Shown here piece by piece: positions 41,901 through 56,900 of a stretch of 64,000 bases of DNA. Below the pieces are notes generated by a model. The model had not been told where the DNA came from. It made no database searches and saw only the letters and a list, made by a program, of their open reading frames with translations. This DNA comes from Oxyruncus cristatus (taxonomy: Eukaryota; Chordata; Aves; Passeriformes; Cotingidae), in the NCBI GenBank assembly GCA_013399855.1, contig VXAY01004352.1, positions 434,001 through 498,000 of the forward strand, read 5' to 3'. The translations under genes were made by a program, and so were the position numbers. Positions within the stretch are counted from its first letter, which is position 1. Every line of letters begins with the position of its first letter.

Positions 41901-44900
41901 ACCTCCTTCCAACATTCAGAGGGAGAGAGAGAAAATAAGATAAATAACCTGAGACAAAAACACAAATCATTAGAGTTTTTAATAAACCTTCACCAACATA
42001 AAGCTGAATGCTGTTAGTTATATCTGCCAACTACTGCTCATGGTCCAGTGGACAACACACTGCACAGGGAGCTCAGAGGTTTCTGCTCTTCTTCCAACTC
42101 TTATAGTCTTGCTGCATAACAACTTAAACAGGTCACGTGAGCTTCAGCTTCGAGTAGTACAATGGAGATCATTAAGTAACATATAAATAGTACTGGAGGT
42201 GTAGTATTCTGGGGGAAAAAAAATACACCAAAATTGAGAGCAATCTTTCTCTGTTCTTGTTCAGATAGCAACAGTGACCTTCCCAAATGAAGTGTTGTGA
42301 CCTCATGTAAGACATGGGGTCATAAGCCTGAGGGAAATTCAATTGCAGACCTGGGCTTATAAGTATAGAAATAGAAGCAGGCAAGTTTTTCTGGCAAGAG
42401 GTTGCAGGAAACTGAACTAGAAGTTATTACTGTCAAGACTGCAGCTAGAACTTTCAGTGTGCACAAAGGCCCAGAGAAAATCTCCAGGAAACCAGTTTGA
42501 AAGCCTTTTAATGCCTCTGTTTCTGGTTCATTCTTAGTTTCTGTTCTCTGATCTCTCCGATTAGGCTTTCCATACTGTTTTTTCTTTTTTTGTTGTGGCA
42601 AACCAGTATGGTCCGGAGTATGGCTGTGCTGGTGTTATAAAGAAACTTCAATCTGTCACAGAAAAACTAAGAATGATTACCTGGATAGTAGAAAAGATAT
42701 CAAATGGCAAAAAGCTAGAAAAATTACCACAGTCCAAATCAAAGACATCACCAGACCTGAAACAATGCATATAAATAAACCTTTCGCTACAACAAAGAAC
42801 TTAAACCCATGTCATTGTGACTATGTTATGTCTAAAGGCATTCTTTTTATGTTTGCCCATCTGATCCTCCCTTCTGCTTATGGACTTTACAGCATGAAAT
42901 ACATTGCTGAATTCATGATCAGTCTGTCTTGTAGGTGTAGACAACAGAAAAGCCAAAATGGCTCTCCTCCTATTTCCTTATTTCTCCTCTCACAGACCAA
43001 TTCTCAATATTCACATAGGTTTTGAAATTATGGCTGGGTTTAGGTCTCTTGGGAGGAAAGTTAGCTTGATGACATACCATGCCAAGAGAACATGCCAAGG
43101 GAACAGAGAAGCCCATCTGGGTCAGGTCAATGCTGTACCTCTGCCTCCAACAGTGGCAAAAGGAGGGAAAACACATGAACCTGGCAGCTATCTGCATCCA
43201 TTCCCTTTGTACTCTCCCTTTGTGCTCTCATTAAGTCGTTGGGTTTTTTTCACTTGTTCCTGTTTAGGAGGTACACTGATACTGTCTGATACCACTGTAT
43301 CCCTTTGGCAGTGAGTTTTAAAAGTTTGCAACTCTCCAGCTGCAGGATTTCACCTTTTGACCTTGAAAGCATTGAACTGCAGATTTCTGGATATGTGATA
43401 AAAATCATGACCTGTTTTTACCACTAACTAATACCTTTGTGAACTCTTATCCATGGTCAGACTTAAAAAGCTTCCTGTACAGACATGTTTGCTGACTTTT
43501 TTTTTTTTTTGGATGAGGCTATGGTATGCGGCTCAAACTCTTTGTGGGAGCACTATGTAAAGGGTAAAGCATAGTGTTAAAGAACAGTGTATCTCCATCT
43601 CTTCCGTAAGAAAATAGAGGAGAAGCAACACATCTACTTAACTGGGACAATTTCACATGACTGATTCAGAGCAATTCATTTCAATTACTCTGATCATCAG
43701 ATAAATAGCACATCTGGTAATGTCTGCAAACTAATCATTAACAGGTGTGAATTGGTGTCTGCAAGCATATATTTCCTACTGTGTGGCCCTTTGTTCACTT
43801 CAGGACACTTCTTAATTAGAAACAAGTCTGAACCACAAGCCTTTAGATGTGGATCTGTTCTTTGAACACCCCCAAAATCAACACTTTGTACATCAGGTTG
43901 TTATTTAGAGAAAAGATCTCTGAAAAAAAAAAAAAATCAGTTTCATGGTTCTGAGCAAGCATTCATTGCCCAGTTCTGACTTTTTGGCATTAGTCTTGGA
44001 TTTTATCTTCTGTTTACAGCAGTAATGGCACGAATGATTTGTATGAAATGTTTACAGCCCATGGTATTTATAATAGAAATAACATCCATTGTTATTGACA
44101 AGGGCATGTAAGTAAAAGTTTCCATTAAAAATGTAGAACCTTCTACTGTCATTGTTCTTGAATGACAGTTGTCATCATTGGTATTTAGGAATAGGCATCA
44201 ATACGCTTTAGGAAAGTCTATATAAAATGGGGGGGGGGAGAAAGAGAAAACAGAATTGGGATATAATAGCATGTAACCTGTTAAAAAATAACTGTTACTG
44301 TGCCAGCAAATTTGAATGTAGATTACAGAATCATGTAATTGTTTCAGTTGAAAAAGACCTTTAAGGTCATAAAGCCCAACTGTTAAGGTAAAGACATAGA
44401 ATATTTTTCCATTTGAGTTCCCAACTCTTCTCTGACCTACTGCAATGAAACTCCACGTCTTGATTTTAGAGCTGTGATGCAAGAACTCATAGTTATATAC
44501 CTGTGTGTAGCCATACAGCAAAACTGTGTGGCAATCTTGGCTAACCTACTTTGAATGTGATTATGTACATTCTTTTGAATTAAGCAGTTAAACCTTAAAG
44601 CATATGTAAACCACTAGAATATTTAGGCTTCTGAGCTTCATTTAATGAAGATTTGAGATTTTGTATGATCTGAAAATTTAGTTTGCATTAGAACTTGTGG
44701 GATAAGAAGGTCAGGGGGGAAAAAAACGTATAGAAATGTCATGTTTTCATCCTTGCTGGCAAAGCTAGTGTTGCAAAGTACCACCTCTGCAAGAGGTGCA
44801 AGAGTAGTTGCACCACTTTTCCCTGTGAGTATTGATGGGTGTCTTTCTGGCAAGAAATTTTTGTTACAAATAGTACCGGCACAATTCAGCAAGGATTTTA

Positions 44901-47900
44901 CTCGACTTTATCATTTCATTCTTTTGTAATTATTTTCAGGTAAAATAGGTAAAGCAAACTTGAAATTTAAAATTTCATAGACATTAATTGATTATTGCTG
45001 TTTCTAATAATTTTTTACTAAAGAAATGTACAGAGAAAACCTGAAATGAATGAGAAAAGATCATGGGTCAATATTTAGGGAGAGGACTAAACTGCACAAA
45101 TAAAATCAATCATGGAAGGAAACATTTTTGCTTGTAGAGCAGTTCAAGCAAAGTACTTTTAAAGCCTAAGAGGAATATCCTAAAATCACCCACTAGCTAA
45201 ACACATGGTGTGTGTAACCCTCTGTAGGCCTTTTCTGATCAATTAGGCATAAATTAAGTCAGGAAATATAAGGTAAAAGACACAAACAAGAGAACAAGAA
45301 ACCACAACAACTATAAAGAAGATCAAAACACTGAAAAGTAAGGTAAGAAACCAAAGACTGAAAAGTAACTGAGGCTTAGAAGAGGTCTTTTTTCTTTTAA
45401 CAGAGGTAGCAGTTCACTAGTCAAACTAGTTAAAAACTCACTTTACTTGTTAAAAAAGCCAGAAAACATGCCAGAGTTTTGGATCTGGTTCTCTCTAGTG
45501 CTAAATTTTTAGTATAATGTCTGGCCAATTAGCACCTTCTCCAAAATTTCCAGGCATGGTTCAGGAGTTAGCAGAGACAAAAGATATTTCTCAGTGAGTG
45601 GTTTGGATATGTTGACTTTGTTTTAGAAGCTTTGAATGTTTACAGACCTGTCCATTTGAACTCAGGGCCAGAAAATAAGTGCTTGCATGTTTTGTTGATG
45701 ATATAGATGTAGCCACAAGCTACTTAAACTTCATGCTCATCATAAGGTAGGGAGTGTTGCTGACGTGGGCAGTAATGTTGGGTGGTTGTGTGGGCTACGA
45801 GGCAACCGTGATTATAGTTGCTCAACCAGGCAAAATGAGTATAAAACTGCTATTTGGATTTGGGTGCATTTTACACTCACTTTACACTGCTGTAAACGTC
45901 TGCTCAATTTCCAGGAAAATTGGAATGTTGTCTTACTATCCAATGATATGGAGCAAAGACAAACTAATGGTAGAAGAGTGCTAGAGAAAAGATTCTTGTA
46001 TTTTTATTCTTCTAAAATCTAAAAGATTTTCAACTCTTTCTTCTTGGAACATTCTGAATATAGACTCAAGTACACTTGTTCAATTAAAAGAGCTGAAAAT
46101 TGTTGTGCTATAATGGGAGACTACTGAAGCTTCACTACTGCACATATGTGAAGCCCCGGGAGGTCAGTAGCAGCACAAAAAAAAGTTATACATTTGCATG
46201 AAATTCAGAGCAAGGGGAACCAAAATTTGTTTTTCAGTAAAGTTAAAAGAGGTAAGAGGTTGTTAATGCTAATAAATAAACACACATTAATTTAGTGAAA
46301 GTTCACACACACAAAAAAAAAGATGTTTTTGCCTTCTGTTTTTAGCATACCCAGCTTAACTGGTTTGCAGAGTTAACAGAGTAATGGATTCAGGGCACAG
46401 TAACAGAAATTTCTTCTTCCTGAGGAGAAAACATACTCAGAAGAATACCAGAATAACATAGAAAACAGAGCTCCACGGAACAAATTGAAGAATCCTCTGG
46501 CATGCAAAGACTAAAGATGCAATTCCTGTGCAGTGAAAAAGCCTTTTCCTGAGGTTCTAAAGTTTGCCCTTGATTATCTTCAGAATGAAATAGAATGTGT
46601 GTATGAGGCAGAGCACATCTTGCACTGCAAGGAGGAGTGTCAGTAATGGGTGGGAAACTACATGATCTAATCTGCAGACTGCACATTTTCAAATGCCACA
46701 GTCTCAATTATATTGAATTCAAAGCAAAATTGAAACTGTCCCTGGTTCTGCAAATCCCATCCTATCAGCCTCTATCTGGATTTGCTTGAGGGACCTTCTA
46801 AATAAATAATAATAATAAATAAAGGAGTTGGGTTAAGTTATATATATGTTTTTAAAACAGCTATCGTTATTTTGAAGCGAAATGGGGGCTTATGGCACAG
46901 ACACTCTTTTGTTAAAGTTAATGTACCTTGAAATCTTTCGACTAAGCACAGCAGACTGTCAAAGGTGCTTAAAAAAATAGTCCAGTATTCTCCAAAGCTC
47001 TTTCTGCAAGAGGGGTCTTGTGTGAAATGATAACAGCCACAACCCCAATATTGTTTACAGAAATAAAGCTTTTCACTGCAGAAGCATCACATTGAAACTT
47101 GAGGGGGAAAGGAATATAAAATGAGACAAAGACTTCAGTTCATGAGTTTTGGAAGTTAATAAACCTTCAAAATTTTTTCTGCATATTGCATTTTTTCCTG
47201 AGTTCATTCAAATAGAGGTCATAGAGTTATGAGTACATTTTTAAGGGTCCCTTCTTCCTATACAAAAAGAATAGTGCTTTCTCTACTTGGAGATAGAGTT
47301 ATTTTCCTGTCCCTGGGATTTTGTGCTCCCAAATGTAGGGTTGCCCATCTTCAAACCTCTTCCTCTTTTGTTTGCTTGAACTACCTCAGTAACTCAGGAG
47401 TGTAATTCTGGAAAATAGGTTATTTATATTTGCGCATCTTCATGATGGGATGGTAGCTCCTGGATTGTTATGCAGTGCTGCAGATCTTGCCCATCACAAC
47501 TCCTTGGTTAATGTTCTGGTGTGGAAACAAAAAGTACAGTCATTGCACTGCCTGCTTTTCAAAGCATTAACGGTTTGCATTAAAGTAGAATTACACCTAA
47601 CAGATTGGGCAGTTCCAGGGGTGGAAGTACACTTAATGTACATGAGGTTCTTAGAGTCTCTCTCAAGGAATTCCGTGATGTGCTAGTGCTTGGTGCCAAG
47701 TTCTTGTCTAGAATGTGAATGTGTGGGCACCTATAGATTTTTGTGGTCCAAAACAAAGATGCTGACAGAACATTATGTACTGCAAAGTTGATATATGAAT
47801 TTACTTTCCATAAACCTAAAGGCTTACGTTCCACCTAAGTGCTGTCCGAAGTTGGAAAACAGATGCTGTAAATGTCATCCTTCATCTCTTTACACTCCAG

Positions 47901-50900
47901 TTGACTGTATAATAGTTATGATAACAACAGTGTTGGGAGAAAAAGCATATACCACATTCTAGTCATTTAACTGCTATGAAAATGAAGCAGATAGTACAGA
48001 TTTGTGAATATATGAAAAAAAAAATTATAAAAATTATGAGGATCCTTAGGTTTTTATTATTAGTGTGATTATATTCATATAGCAGTAGGACCCAGAAACC
48101 GAAAGACTGAACTCAATTTATAAAGTGCTCTACAAGCACCATCCAAAAGAATACTGCATAAAAACACACATACTGTATGCAGGAGACAACAAACTACACA
48201 AACGTAAACAAAAGCATAGGGAGAAAAGGAAATAGAGCAACACCAATAGGCAACAATCTTGTTATTATTTTCAGCTAATTTACACAAAATATTTTTATAA
48301 GCATAATGTCAAAAGACAGATTTGGAGAAGGGACTTGAAGGAAAGCAGTGATGTTCCTTTGGAGTGGTTCTTCCAAGAGTGAACAACATGAAAGTAACTG
48401 CTTGAGAACAAATCAAGTGCATGATGGAGGGTATTATCAGTAGCTGATTAGAAGCAGGAGACAATCTCTTGTTTCTGATGGAGAGGTAAAGTGGGATTAA
48501 GCTATGAACATAAAACAGATAACATAAATTTGATAGTGAAGTCACAAGCAAACTGTAAACAGAGCAGCACGTGATCAAAGGGTAGGGAAATGCACAAACC
48601 CAGCAGCAATTCGTAACAGAACAGGGGTATTCTGTTGTGTATGCAGTAAGCAGGATGCTCAGCAAGCAGGACCAGGTTGTATGGATAGGGAGGTAAAGAA
48701 TAATATTGCATATGGAATGAATGTGAGAAAATGGGGGATAGTTTGGATTTAAGAAATCAAACATTTAAAATCATGTTAGAAGTTCAAGTCATTAGCAGAT
48801 TGGCATTGTGTCCACAGTGTTGAAAAGGAATAGTAGTGACTTGTCTGCAGCTGAGGCATTATTTAATCATGCTTAGCTTTAACTGTTCAGTGAGTGCTAT
48901 TATGGGTTTGGTATCAAAAGGGACTAGATACTAATACTGAGACAGATGTGCCATCCAGACAGAGCTGTTTCTTAGGAGTATCTTCCAGATGTTGAGGTTT
49001 GGAGTGGGGAGGGAGAAGAAACAGGAACAACTCTTGAGCATTATGAAAGTTCCCCGAGGAAGTTAGGCAGAATGTGAGGGATTTTCTCTGAAGAACAAGC
49101 TGAAAGAAGTGCTGGAGGCGTACAAGAACTGGAAGATAAGATGATCATGCAAGGCAGAGAGAGGCAACACCTCAGCAAAAGGAGCTTGAACTGCAGTGTT
49201 GAAATCAGGCAGCCACATAGGTTTTCTTGTGAGGCAGCACACTGATCTCAATTCTTGGCTAAGAAGAAGCTGGTGACTGGTGATCATACATCTATCACCA
49301 ATGTCATTATGCTATCAACATGCCTGCCTAGCATAAAGAATGTCTATCCAGGAAGAATACATTGCTGGGTTGCTTTCTAGCAGCTTCATAGAAATCATGC
49401 CAGTAGGAATATATTATCATATAACAAACGGATTGAAACTTTGTTTCATTTACTGTAATTATAAATACTGTACTCTTTCAGTGTTGACTCAAACATACAT
49501 AATTACAACATCCATTGCTTTAAGAAGATACTGACCCATATTTCTGCTGTGAAAAAAAAAAAAATTTGGAAAGACTGCGTGATCAGTAGGTGAAACAGTG
49601 TCTGAACAATGGCAGTTTATTGGTTTATAACCTGACAACCCAATGTAAATCTACACTGATTTGATTTTACCTTGGGTAGTACAGTAGTTGCTTTGTTATC
49701 AGCTTTGCTATTATTGTTCTAGGGATGGTAACTTTTTGAAGACATCTTGGATAAATCAAACAGAACAGAACAGTTTGCAGGACTTCACTCAGGGCTGTAA
49801 GTGCAGCAGGCCCAGGTCTGACTTTATGGTAACGTTCGCTGAATGTCCTGAAATTATAGATCCAGTTACAGTGAACTGCAGAAAAGGGAATACAGCAAGC
49901 ATGTAAGAACAGAGTTAATGCTTCACCAAGTGTGTCTAACCCAGTCACTTGACTTCAGTCGTGGCTGTAATAGATGTCTAGGGAAGTGTAAGCTATACTT
50001 CTGATCACTCACTCTGACTGTTTTCTGCTTAGTGGATGACCTGAACCCACCGTAGTTTATAGATTTGGCAACAACAATAGATATTTTTGTCTGAGTATTT
50101 GTTGCTCTTCCCCTGGATTACCTAACAATTTTTGCATGCACAGCATCCTACGATGAGGAATTCCACAAGTCCCTCATCTGTGTGAAGAACCAACTTCTTG
50201 TTGATGTAAACCTGGCTCACACTGGACCCAGAGGACTGTGCCTCATTAGACAGTGAAAGTCAACATCTTCACTCACTCCGACCCACTCTTGATTTATAGT
50301 CCAATATTGTATTCCTTTCCATCAAATATAATGACATGAGCTGGTATGGGCATCTAGCACAAGACATCTACCAAGCCACAAATTTTAACATGCCACCTCT
50401 GAAATGGTAGGCTCATACTAATTAGAATGGTGTTTTCTTCTTTACTTTTGTTCTATTGTTGCTGTAAAACACCAAAAAGATAGTTTGAAACCAATCTATG
50501 TTTCCTCTAACATCTTAGACTCTGCATTTATTGCACAAGAAGCAGAAACTGGACATTTTTTCATTATGAGTCCCAATGTCCCTTTTGGTCCATGGATTAG
50601 CTTCAGACAGCAGCCACCAAAGACTGCACTACTGTTTCATTAGAGTGGATTTTCAGCATTAAAAGGTTGATTTATTTTTTTCCCTAGCAGTTATGCTGAG
50701 GTTCATTGGAAAATTCTGGGTTTAGTAACATTAAATTCTAAGCTTTTTTGAAACAAAAGGTATTTTATTCTACATTTGTTCAAGTTTTTATTGCAATTGT
50801 CTCTTAACTCATCTATTGGGCTACTTGATGTGACACTAGCAAATTTTTGCTGAAGGCTTCAAACGCTAGGAGCTGAATATTCCAAACAAATACTAATTAG

Positions 50901-53900
50901 GTAAACATCCAAGATTGTTCTTACCCAACAGTAGGATATATTGCAACACACACAATGTATTTTTGAGCTGATGAACTCTTTGTTCCACCCAGGAACTGGT
51001 AATGATTTCACATTAGCAAGGCTAATTGACATCATGTTTACTTGCTGCAAACACTGATAGATGAACAAACACATTTCAATTCCTAAAAAAGCCTTCTGTG
51101 TTTAAAACAGTTTTAAGAGGTTAAAAAGATTTCTTTTTTCTGGTAGCAGAAATGAGACTGTTAATTTTACAGGTATTATTCACAATTGCACCCCAAGAAA
51201 ATTTGAATCTGTTAGAAGTTCCTGGTTAAATATGGGGATTTTGATCCTTAGAGAATTCTTGATACCTTGATATGTTCTCTGGTTTTTAGTGCTTCATCTC
51301 AAGCTTGAGCTTCTTATTTACTGTTATTTACTCTTCCTAAAAATTCGAGGATTGTTTCATCCGTATCCCTTAACAGGAAATGAACTGATTCTTTGCTTTT
51401 CCATGATTCATATTCAATAATATTTTGCACACCAGATTCACCGTGCAGAGAGTTTAGCACTGTTCAGAATATTCAGCATTACTGGCTGGGTTATAGGACA
51501 GAAATTAATACAGACTTCCTGAAAAATCTGAATCATCTCTTTTTGCTTATATCTGCTTACAAAGTTTATGTAGATATATTTTGGCATTTTAATTAAAAGA
51601 CAACAGCTTTTTCAATCTAATATCATCCTTTCAGATATTCTTCCATGTTTTTCTCCCCCTAATATTCTGTCCAGCTCCCACACACAATTCACTCTACCCT
51701 GTCCTTCTCATCTGATATTAGATTTTCAGATTTATGAGAACCATTCTAACCTGCTTACAGACTTTCCGTTCTCCTTCCAAGGATATTGTTTGGCTTGTAG
51801 TGTATTCTTTCACCCTTTGTTACTTACACAATTGATGCTTTTTCTTACCTCGTTTAAATGTCTCTTGGTTCTTTTTATAGTGTGATGAATTTCTCTATAT
51901 TTGTGTCTGGTTTCATACTCCTTTGTTCCATCACATATTTCTTCTAGTGTATTTGCTTAGCCTTTTTACAGTTTTTCTGTTATATTTATATCTGTAATAT
52001 AGCTATATTACCACACCCTTTTATTGCAATGTAATATAATAATACATAACATGTTTCTTTTGCTGTAAGGAAACTTAGCTACACGGGCTGAGCTTCATTC
52101 ATTGGCACAGAGTTCCAGTAAAATGTCACTCCCCCTCTCCAGCACAAGAGAATCTTCAAAATGCACCAATAGTAAATATTTTCCCCATGTTTTTTTCTGG
52201 TCATCGCTTGCTGTTTTCAAGTCACATCTTGTCGCCCATCCCTCACTGCTTTACATGGGCCTGTTTTCTCTCCCAGTACAAGCAAGACAAATCATTCGTA
52301 TTGCAGAGGTGTTTGGACTGGCAAATGACATCAGCTTTCTTTGTTCTAAATGTTGTGGCAGTCTCTAGTACAGGAAGACTTCTTTTCAGAGGTAAACTAT
52401 GGTGAATATTAAGCACATAGTCTGACCCCAGCACAGGTTTCTTTTCCTTTCTGCAGCAAAATGAAGCCAGTGATATCCTCTAAAGGCGAAGTACACCTTG
52501 ATACTTGACTGAACTGGGACAGGAGTTATTTATTTAAGGTGAGATTTACGTTACTTACAGGAGGGTGACTAAATCAGGGATAATTTTCTGCATTTCTGTT
52601 CGGAGGAAAGGAGATATAACAATGGGATTAATGGAACACAGAGTGTAATTCATCTGAATGGGTGTAAATAAATCTCTGTTTTGACATGAGATGAATTGTT
52701 CCCATGGCTTCATTGACACAATTGAGTAGATCCCTACTGGTCATCAAGAAAGTCTAGTAAAATAGGTCAGGTGTAGTGGTCTTTATTTAGCCAGAATACC
52801 TGTGGAAGAGGTAGGAATTAAATGTATATCCTTAGATTTCAGTCTATATCTCCTAATTAAATAGATTATGGTTTATTCTTGGCATATTAACCTGATTCTT
52901 TGAAAACTGTATGTGAGCTTTCATATTTATGCAATGGAAAAAAATGGAGTAGAATCTCTCTGCCTGTGTCTCCTCGACATGATAACAATAACATTCCCAT
53001 CACTGACTGTAAAGAATGCCATAGAGCACTCCAGGCATCCACAGATCCAGTATAAGACAAAAGTTGTTAGACTTTTGCTTCAATTTTTTTATTGTTACTT
53101 TATTATTTCCAAGGCTGTCATATGCTCAAAAGTTACATTACAATCACTTAATGATTTAATGGAAATAAGCAAGACAATTCCCTTAGAGCTAGTAAAGCCC
53201 CAGGATTAGACAGATTTCTGTCAGGTTATAATAAACCTTCCTAACACCTACTGGGCCCAGTTTCATACCTCTTCAAAGAATCAGTTAAAATACCACCAAT
53301 AAAAAGAAAAAATTGAAAGAGCTTTTTAATCACTTTGTTTGTCCTTAAAATCATACAAAATATTCTCACAGTGACACCAGCTCCGGGAAAAACAACACAA
53401 AGACAAATCTCTTAAGCATTTTTATTTAAGGGTATTTTAAACAGTGCACACAGAACCAGAGTTACTGTACAGGTGTTTCTCATTTAGTTCAAAGCAACAA
53501 ATTTTGCCCATAAATCCCAATTTACACCCACTAGAAAATGTGTGAATAACTTGATGGCATGCTGCTGATGCAAGAGTTATTTTTCTCTTCTGAACTTCAT
53601 GCCATTTGCGCAGGGAAGAAGGGCTGTGACTGCAGCAGCAGGTGCCATTTAGTCAAGGTTTTCAGAACTGAAGATGCCCAGCCTTTTGTTCCTGGCCACT
53701 CTTAAGGGGCTCAGGAGCTGTTAGGGATCCACTTCTTTTTCTGAAGGGCAAGATTGCATCAGCACCCAATGGATTTTATGGTGAGAGGTGACCTGCACAA
53801 TAGATTGCTCTGTCTTTTGTTCATTACTTTCTGCTCCTTCTTCTGCATGGTACTTATTCTAACAAAACATAGCCAACAATTGCAGAAGGCTGAGTGCTGA

Positions 53901-56900
53901 ACTGCAACCCAGTGCAGATCAATGCAAAATATGACTCTGGTTGCTAATTAGTGGTTAGATCTGCGTACTCCGCTTGCATTTTCATTGTAGCAGTAAAAAT
54001 AGATAGGAAAAAGTGAATATTTTTTGTTCTTTACCTTCATTTACCATTTTACAAAATGCAGCTGAATCCATCGTATAGTTACAGCTGCTTTAAAATTTGC
54101 TAAGTATGAAATCAACGTGTAATGTATTTCTTTGTAAAACTCCCTTAAGTACTGAGTTATTTTAGATGAAGTTTGCCAAATCAGTCTCATGCTGTGACCT
54201 CTGAAATGCTGAGGAGATGTCTTATGTATCCTCTCTGCTTGAATTAAATACTGAGCTTCTTTAAAACATGCATTTTAATTAGTTTTGGAGCTAAAAATGC
54301 CACCTGTGCTGAATGGTGATGCTGAGGGAATTCCATTAGTATTCCAGAATTTCTTTGAAAGCCATCTTCCATATGACAGATGGTAAGAGATGGTACATAA
54401 ACCAAGTGAAATAAATAATGCAGATAAGTGTGGATATGTGCCTTGTGGCTGTCCCTTTTTTTCTGACCAAATTGTTATAACAAAAGCTGTATGTGTCAAT
54501 AGATGTAAAAAAAAAAAAAAAAAAATTCCCCATTTTACACTTTTCTAGCTATTCCAAAATAATGAACTTCAGGTGCTCACTACAAATGAGGTTGATTTTT
54601 ACCTTGCAGGAACAAGCATGAACTTTATGTCACAGTTTAGCAGTCATTAAATATTGCTCAGAGACCACCATGTGCACCACAGCACGCTTCTGCCAAGAAG
54701 GAGGAAGAAAAAGCATGTTAGTCTTACAAAGCCTGGATGCAGTATGTCTCAATTCTGGAAGGAAGAAAATAAGAAATCAGACAGGAAAAGAATCATCTAG
54801 TAGATTGTTTGTTTCATGGCTCCAATGCTACATTGATCTTCTTCATATTCTCTATTATTCAGAAATAAAAATTGGTACTGCAGTTATTGTAACAGTATGT
54901 TTCCAGTCATGCAGCACTATCCAGGTATTAGCAATTTATTGGGAAGGCAGTATCATTTACGCATCCGCTGTTCCATTTCTAATTGCCTGACACTTATTTA
55001 GTATTGAATGGAAGGACATAGCAGAGATCATTGGAGCAAAACTTCTTTTCTACTCTGCCCCATAAGCTTGCCTGGCTTTCTAAGATATCTGCGAGACAGG
55101 CACTCACTCTCTCTCTGCTACTATGAGAATTGAGAAACCCAAGATCCGGAAAGGCACCAATTACTGTATTTTATGGGAATGTATGTTGTTCATTTTTAAG
55201 GTGATAGAGGGCAAAGAAAGTCTTTTCCTTTTCGTATACTTCGCTGCCTCTCTCTTATTAATCAGAAAACTTTTTGGCTCCAGCGCAGCTTCGAATATAT
55301 ATTTTTAAGGTGCCTTATTCTTATTGATTCTTTTGTGACTTGGAGTCTTTGAGTCCATTAACATAAGAGCCTGCACTGCACTCTCATGTACCTAACTCTG
55401 TGCTTCATCATCCCTCTCAAATCTCATTCAAAATGTGAGACTGACATGGACTAAGATCCATGTGGTTAGTATTGTATATACCTTCCATTAAAAAATGGGT
55501 TTCATGGCTAATGTCTACCTTGAGCATACCAGATCAATTTTAATATCATTATTTCTAACATCTGCCATGGAGAAGAAAGTCGAATGGGAGAATCAATAAG
55601 CTACAAAAAGAAGAAGAATAAAATATATAAGTATGCTTTGGGTAAAGCTTTTGGTCTGGTAAAGGCTTATTATTATTAATCCCCTTGAGTTCAGAACTGC
55701 TGGTATTAATCTTTTTTTTTGGTGAAAGTGGTGTGGCTCCTTGTATATGACTGGTACTGCCACTTGCTGTTTGGTGTGTTTGCTTGCTCAGACCATGTCT
55801 TGAGCAGTCCAAATTATTCTGAGCTTTTTCTCCAGCTCTCCCATGAAAGCTTCCCTTAACTAACTGGAAAAGTGTCTAATGGTGAGGGCTGAAAATATAG
55901 TAAAGCTTGCAACAATGTCAATAGAAAGATTTTATATTAATAACAAAGATAAAATGAAAAGTGAAACAAAATTTAAACCTTTTCACTACAGGATTTTTCA
56001 TTCTCATTTAGTCTTTAAATCTATTTTGCATTACCTGAAATCAGTAATGTTTTTGCAAAGTGTGGATTCTAGAATTGCAATCTACTTTTTCTTTGGCTTG
56101 ATCCCACTCTGCCATGCCTCATTCACAAACTCAGGCCTTGAAAAGCCTATCACTCATATATGTTGGATTTTGTTTTACTAACAGAGTTTAATTTAGTTGT
56201 ATTAACAGAGGTTATACTAACATTTAATTGTATTAACATAGGCTGCAACTCATTCACTAAATATATCCATGTAAAGATATTATATTCTGGTATGTTGGAA
56301 TTCAAATTCCCTTCTCACTTAGGATTTTGTTCATTAAATCATACTCAGTGACAAATTACCAGTAAATTCAACCACTAGAAATATATGCACTTAGTCTTCT
56401 AGTACCTGAGAAAATTACATGCCTTTTGTTTAGACTGCAGAATAAACTTTATCTTTTTGCAGTGAGTGAAAGAGTTTGGACTTTGTAGGGCACTAGACTC
56501 CAGACCACTGCACCAAAATGTAAACTCAGGGCTGTTCACGCTGTCTTTCCTTCCACACGCAGGAGGTGCAGTGTCTGGGTAAGTGCTCTTGGTTCCACCA
56601 GAATGACGACCTTGTATTTGCAACAGCATCAGTCCTGCTTTGTCCTCTGTTAATGAGCTGTCTTACAATGTTACTAAACACTCTTGAGTGATTTTCTGCT
56701 GACCAATCTTTTCTTGTGATTGCTGCCACATCCACTGTCCTGCTTCTACATGTCTGGGTGCGGGAAAAGACATAAGGTGCCCTTTTAGTTCTGAATTATT
56801 TGTCCACATGAAACCAATATAACAGAGAAGTCGCTGAGACCAAGACAAAGCATTCTTTCATTTGATAGATTATTAATCTATTAAAGATCTCTCTTCAGAA